Shown: positions 20,393-22,493 of the stretch, one piece after another
How the letters are laid out: each line of letters opens with the position of its first letter
Position numbering within the stretch: position 1 is the stretch's first letter
From: Candidatus Izemoplasma sp.
GTDB lineage: Bacteria > Bacillota_I > Bacilli_A > Izemoplasmatales > Izemoplasmataceae
Length of the DNA: 22,493 nt
NCBI GenBank assembly: GCA_007123975.1
Contig: SLFZ01000083.1
Span: 1-22,493 of the forward strand
Direction of reading: 5' to 3'
Notes under the pieces: model-generated
Seen by the model: the letters and a program-made list of their open reading frames with translations, nothing else
Told to the model about the DNA's origin: nothing
Database searches by the model: none
Made by a program: the position numbers and the translations under genes

Positions 20393-22354
20393 CTATTTTG
20401 TATCAATTGATTCGGGACGATGCCACAAGTATCCTTGTTGTATCGTGCAACCCAACCCAAGCAACGCTGTTTTTTGCGCTTCGGTTTCAACGCCTTCCGC
20501 AACAACCACCTTCCCGGCATGGGTAACAATTTTATGCACCATTTTGACGATTTCGCGACTTCGCATGTTATCCAAACTCGCGGTAAAGACGCCGTCGATT
20601 TTCACGATGTCAAACGACACAGAATCAAGCACGGCGAGTGACGAGTACTCTCTTCCGAAATCATCTAGCGCAATCAGGTATCCCGCGGCTTTGTATCGGT
20701 TGATGCTTTCCACGCAGCGTTCAAGCGCACCCACAAAAGTGCTCTCGGATACTTCAATGCTGATCCAAGACCGTTTAAGGTGATGTTTTTTGACAGCTCG
20801 ATTCAGATGTGAAAGTCCTCGAGAATCCATAAACGTCTCCGGTGTGATGTTTAGCCCGAGAACCGCACGCTTGTATCGTGCTTTCTTCCGCAGAAGCGCA
20901 AACTGCTCTAACGACTTTTCAATCATGTATCGATCGAGCCGTGCAAGCAAGTTCGCGGATTTTGCTAAGGCGAAGACATCTTCCACATGTAGGTCCGATA
21001 ATGCAGGAGATGAAAACCGTGCAAGCTGTTCAACAAAAGCAACGTCGTTGTTTGCCGCATGAACAATCTCTTGAAAGTGAACAGCAATGCTTCCCTCATC
21101 CAACGCGTTTCGAAGCGCGTTTTCTCGTTCCATCCTTAGCGAGACTTGGCGACTCATATCGGCGTGATACCGACATATGCGTTGTCCCTCTTTTCGACAA
21201 CCTTGCATCGCCAGATTGGCAAGAGATACCGTGGCTTCAAGCGTACTCGCATCATCCGGATAGACGGCGTATCCAATGTGAGCGTCTAACTCCATCGTCG
21301 TACCGTTTAATCCGATATGCTTTGGCATGGACTGTAACACGTGGTCAACTAAAACATGCACATCGCCGTTCGCCGCGTCGCCAAGGAAGACGACCAAAAA
21401 CTTGTCAGCTGAAAAACGGCTGGCGATGACATCGCCGTCACCGAGCCTACACAAGCGTTCACCAATGGAACGCAAAACATCGTCGCCAAAGGCATGGCCA
21501 AAATAATCGTTCACACGTGTGAACCCGTCGATATCCAAAAACACAGTGACGCCCATGGTGGCATCGCTCGTCTCTAAATGATGAAAGAGACCTTGTTGGT
21601 TGAGAAGCCCGGTTAAATAATCGATGTATTCTGCTCGAGCAGGCATTGATGTGTCATCGACAAAGCGGGTTATTTCATGGCCACTGGCAATGATTAGCTC
21701 AATCTCCATTGACGCATCAAACACCGCTTCAAATGCCCAGAACACAATATGAGCATTTGCGCTTTTGCCGATGCGCACAACGCGATGCGCACTGTAATCT
21801 TCAGTAATTTCATCCAACAGTGATGTGCGCGTCGTTCCAAACACACGCTTAAACCACCTATCCTGACCTTGATCTAGGTCCTTGATAGATGTATCAAACA
21901 GCGCAAGCGTCGTATCGGACGCAAACGTGACGGTGCCATCAGGGTCAAGATTCACCAACAAAGCACGGTCAAACTTATCGTTTTTTGGAGGAACCGATGA
22001 CGACGATACGGAACCAACACCGTCGTGATGAACGTTGGCATCAATCATGTTGATTCCATAGCCAAAGGCCAACTTAGGGTATCGTAAGCGTTTCAAGCCA
22101 TGAATCGTCACATCCTGTAAACAAACCTGTACGCGTTTTTGACCTCGCAACGTGAAATAGGTTTCCGACTGGCATGATTCTGTCTCATCGGCGATGCGGC
22201 GTGTACGCAAGTAAAAAAGCGTCATGACCAATCCGGTCAATGTCGCGGATAACCCCATGCTAGCCCACAAGGCATAATGTGTTTGCGTGATGGTGAATGC
22301 TGCTAAAAAAACCGCCACCAACACTGGAACGATCGCCATCGTTTTACGAATCAT
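20393..22354 (-). CDS. Membrane GGDEF-EAL protein, probable cyclic-di-GMP phosphodiesterase
   Basis: Protein of 653 residues. Two TM helices (about 7-23 and 30-49) are followed by a region of about 128-233 with a PAS-like feel. A GGDEF domain begins at YIDYLTGLLNQQG, but its signature is SADKF (315-319), so cyclase activity should be lost although D274 (FLDIDGF) remains; such domains may bind GTP as a regulator. The EAL domain keeps its catalytic set: E442 (VEQL, the EAL position), N502 (GLNITP), E534 (IEVSES), D564/D565 (LDDFG), K585 (VKIDG), E620 (AEGVE) and Q640 (QQGYL). Hydrolysis of cyclic-di-GMP is predicted. ATG 22354 is chosen because AGAAGGTG lies 6 nt upstream. A longer GTG start at 22435 lacks a ribosome site but cannot be excluded. 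Confidence 0.9.
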   Translation of the reverse strand: MIRKTMAIVPVLVAVFLAAFTITQTHYALWASMGLSATLTGLVMTLFYLRTRRIADETESCQSETYFTLRGQKRVQVCLQDVTIHGLKRLRYPKLAFGYGINMIDANVHHDGVGSVSSSSVPPKNDKFDRALLVNLDPDGTVTFASDTTLALFDTSIKDLDQGQDRWFKRVFGTTRTSLLDEITEDYSAHRVVRIGKSANAHIVFWAFEAVFDASMEIELIIASGHEITRFVDDTSMPARAEYIDYLTGLLNQQGLFHHLETSDATMGVTVFLDIDGFTRVNDYFGHAFGDDVLRSIGERLCRLGDGDVIASRFSADKFLVVFLGDAANGDVHVLVDHVLQSMPKHIGLNGTTMELDAHIGYAVYPDDASTLEATVSLANLAMQGCRKEGQRICRYHADMSRQVSLRMERENALRNALDEGSIAVHFQEIVHAANNDVAFVEQLARFSSPALSDLHVEDVFALAKSANLLARLDRYMIEKSLEQFALLRKKARYKRAVLGLNITPETFMDSRGLSHLNRAVKKHHLKRSWISIEVSESTFVGALERCVESINRYKAAGYLIALDDFGREYSSLAVLDSVSFDIVKIDGVFTASLDNMRSREIVKMVHKIVTHAGKVVVAEGVETEAQKTALLGLGCTIQQGYLWHRPESIDTK

Positions 22355-22469
22355 CGCCTTCACCTTCTTGTTTATAACCTGATCGCTGTCTCGCAGAGCG
22401 ATAACCCCTTGTATCATCATAATAAAAATATCCACCGAAAATGAACATGGCGGATATGTCGTAGTTTTT

Positions 22470-22493
22470 AAAAGGCAGCCTTTTTTGGCTGCC
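22470..22493 (-). terminator. Terminator of a gene beyond the right edge
   Basis: GGCAGCC (22474-22480), a six-T loop and GGCTGCC (22487-22493) form a perfect 7-bp stem. On the minus strand the stem is followed by TTTT. It would end a minus-strand unit that enters from the right, so the GGDEF-EAL gene is probably transcribed on its own. Confidence 0.7.

Noticed and set aside
20343..20783. 146-codon plus-strand frame opposite the EAL domain
   Set aside because: The minus strand encodes clear EAL motifs over the same bases, and the plus-strand product has no family or ribosome site.
1..22493. CRISPR arrays, tRNA/rRNA genes, insertion sequences, prophage or defence genes
   Set aside because: No regularly spaced repeats, cloverleaf or rRNA signatures, transposase or integrase motifs, or defence-family proteins were seen on either strand.

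Overview
The window reads as chromosomal DNA of a low-GC Gram-positive-type bacterium with a fairly balanced base composition. Several genes are Bacillota/Mollicutes hallmarks: ylbF-ylbG, rpsP-khpA, a UPF0223 (YktA-like) gene, a B. subtilis-type peptide deformylase and a Bacillota-type OppD/OppF C-terminus. TGA ends several conserved proteins at their natural C-termini (def, tal, the CcdA-like gene, yktA-like), so the standard bacterial code applies, not the mycoplasma code. A free-living Mollicutes relative (Izemoplasma/Acholeplasma/Haloplasma-like) or an early-branching Bacilli lineage is my inference. Nothing in the window proves it, and no rRNA or tRNA is present.

Layout. 1-1944 (minus strand): a truncated NatA-like ABC ATPase, khpA, rpsP, a YlbG-family gene and a YlbF-family gene. 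2013-4752 (plus): a near-perfect sigma-A promoter drives a tight three-gene operon of a thioredoxin-CcdA/DsbD-like membrane protein, a small unknown protein and a cysteine desulfurase, ending in a terminator that works on both strands. 4751-6557 (minus): an RsuA-type pseudouridine synthase coupled to a membrane diguanylate cyclase. 6599-8047 (minus): 6-phosphofructokinase and a UPF0223 gene. 8122-9441 (plus): peptide deformylase overlapping a transaldolase. 9450-19864 (minus): a complete oligopeptide transporter, oppA-B-C-D-F plus a small membrane protein. 19865-20392: a long region without a recognised gene, holding a Z-DNA-like tract and two speculative small ORFs. 20359-22493 (minus): a membrane GGDEF-EAL protein and, at the edge, the terminator of a gene lying outside the window.

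The Opp locus is the outstanding part. Every core subunit is recognisable, with Walker A/B, signature, EAA loop and lipobox intact, yet almost every one is enlarged. OppD carries about 300 residues of charged coiled coil after the Q-loop. OppF carries about 160 residues of coiled coil before the Q-loop, at a different site. OppC has a loop of about 470 residues, predicted extracytoplasmic, between TM1 and the permease core, and this loop contains a tandem duplicated beta-rich module and four cysteines. OppA is a 794-residue lipoprotein with an added Ig-like module. The result looks like an importer with extra architecture on both faces of the membrane. Its expression signals are also elaborate: tandem oppA promoters with a leader of up to about 240 nt, a TTG start, three hairpins between oppA and oppB, and an internal extended -10 promoter for oppBCDF.

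A second theme is extracytoplasmic thiol chemistry: the Trx-CcdA protein is cotranscribed with a cysteine desulfurase, and OppC has cysteines predicted to lie outside. A third is cyclic-di-GMP: one GGDEF enzyme with an intact active site and one EAL enzyme with a degenerate GGDEF domain.
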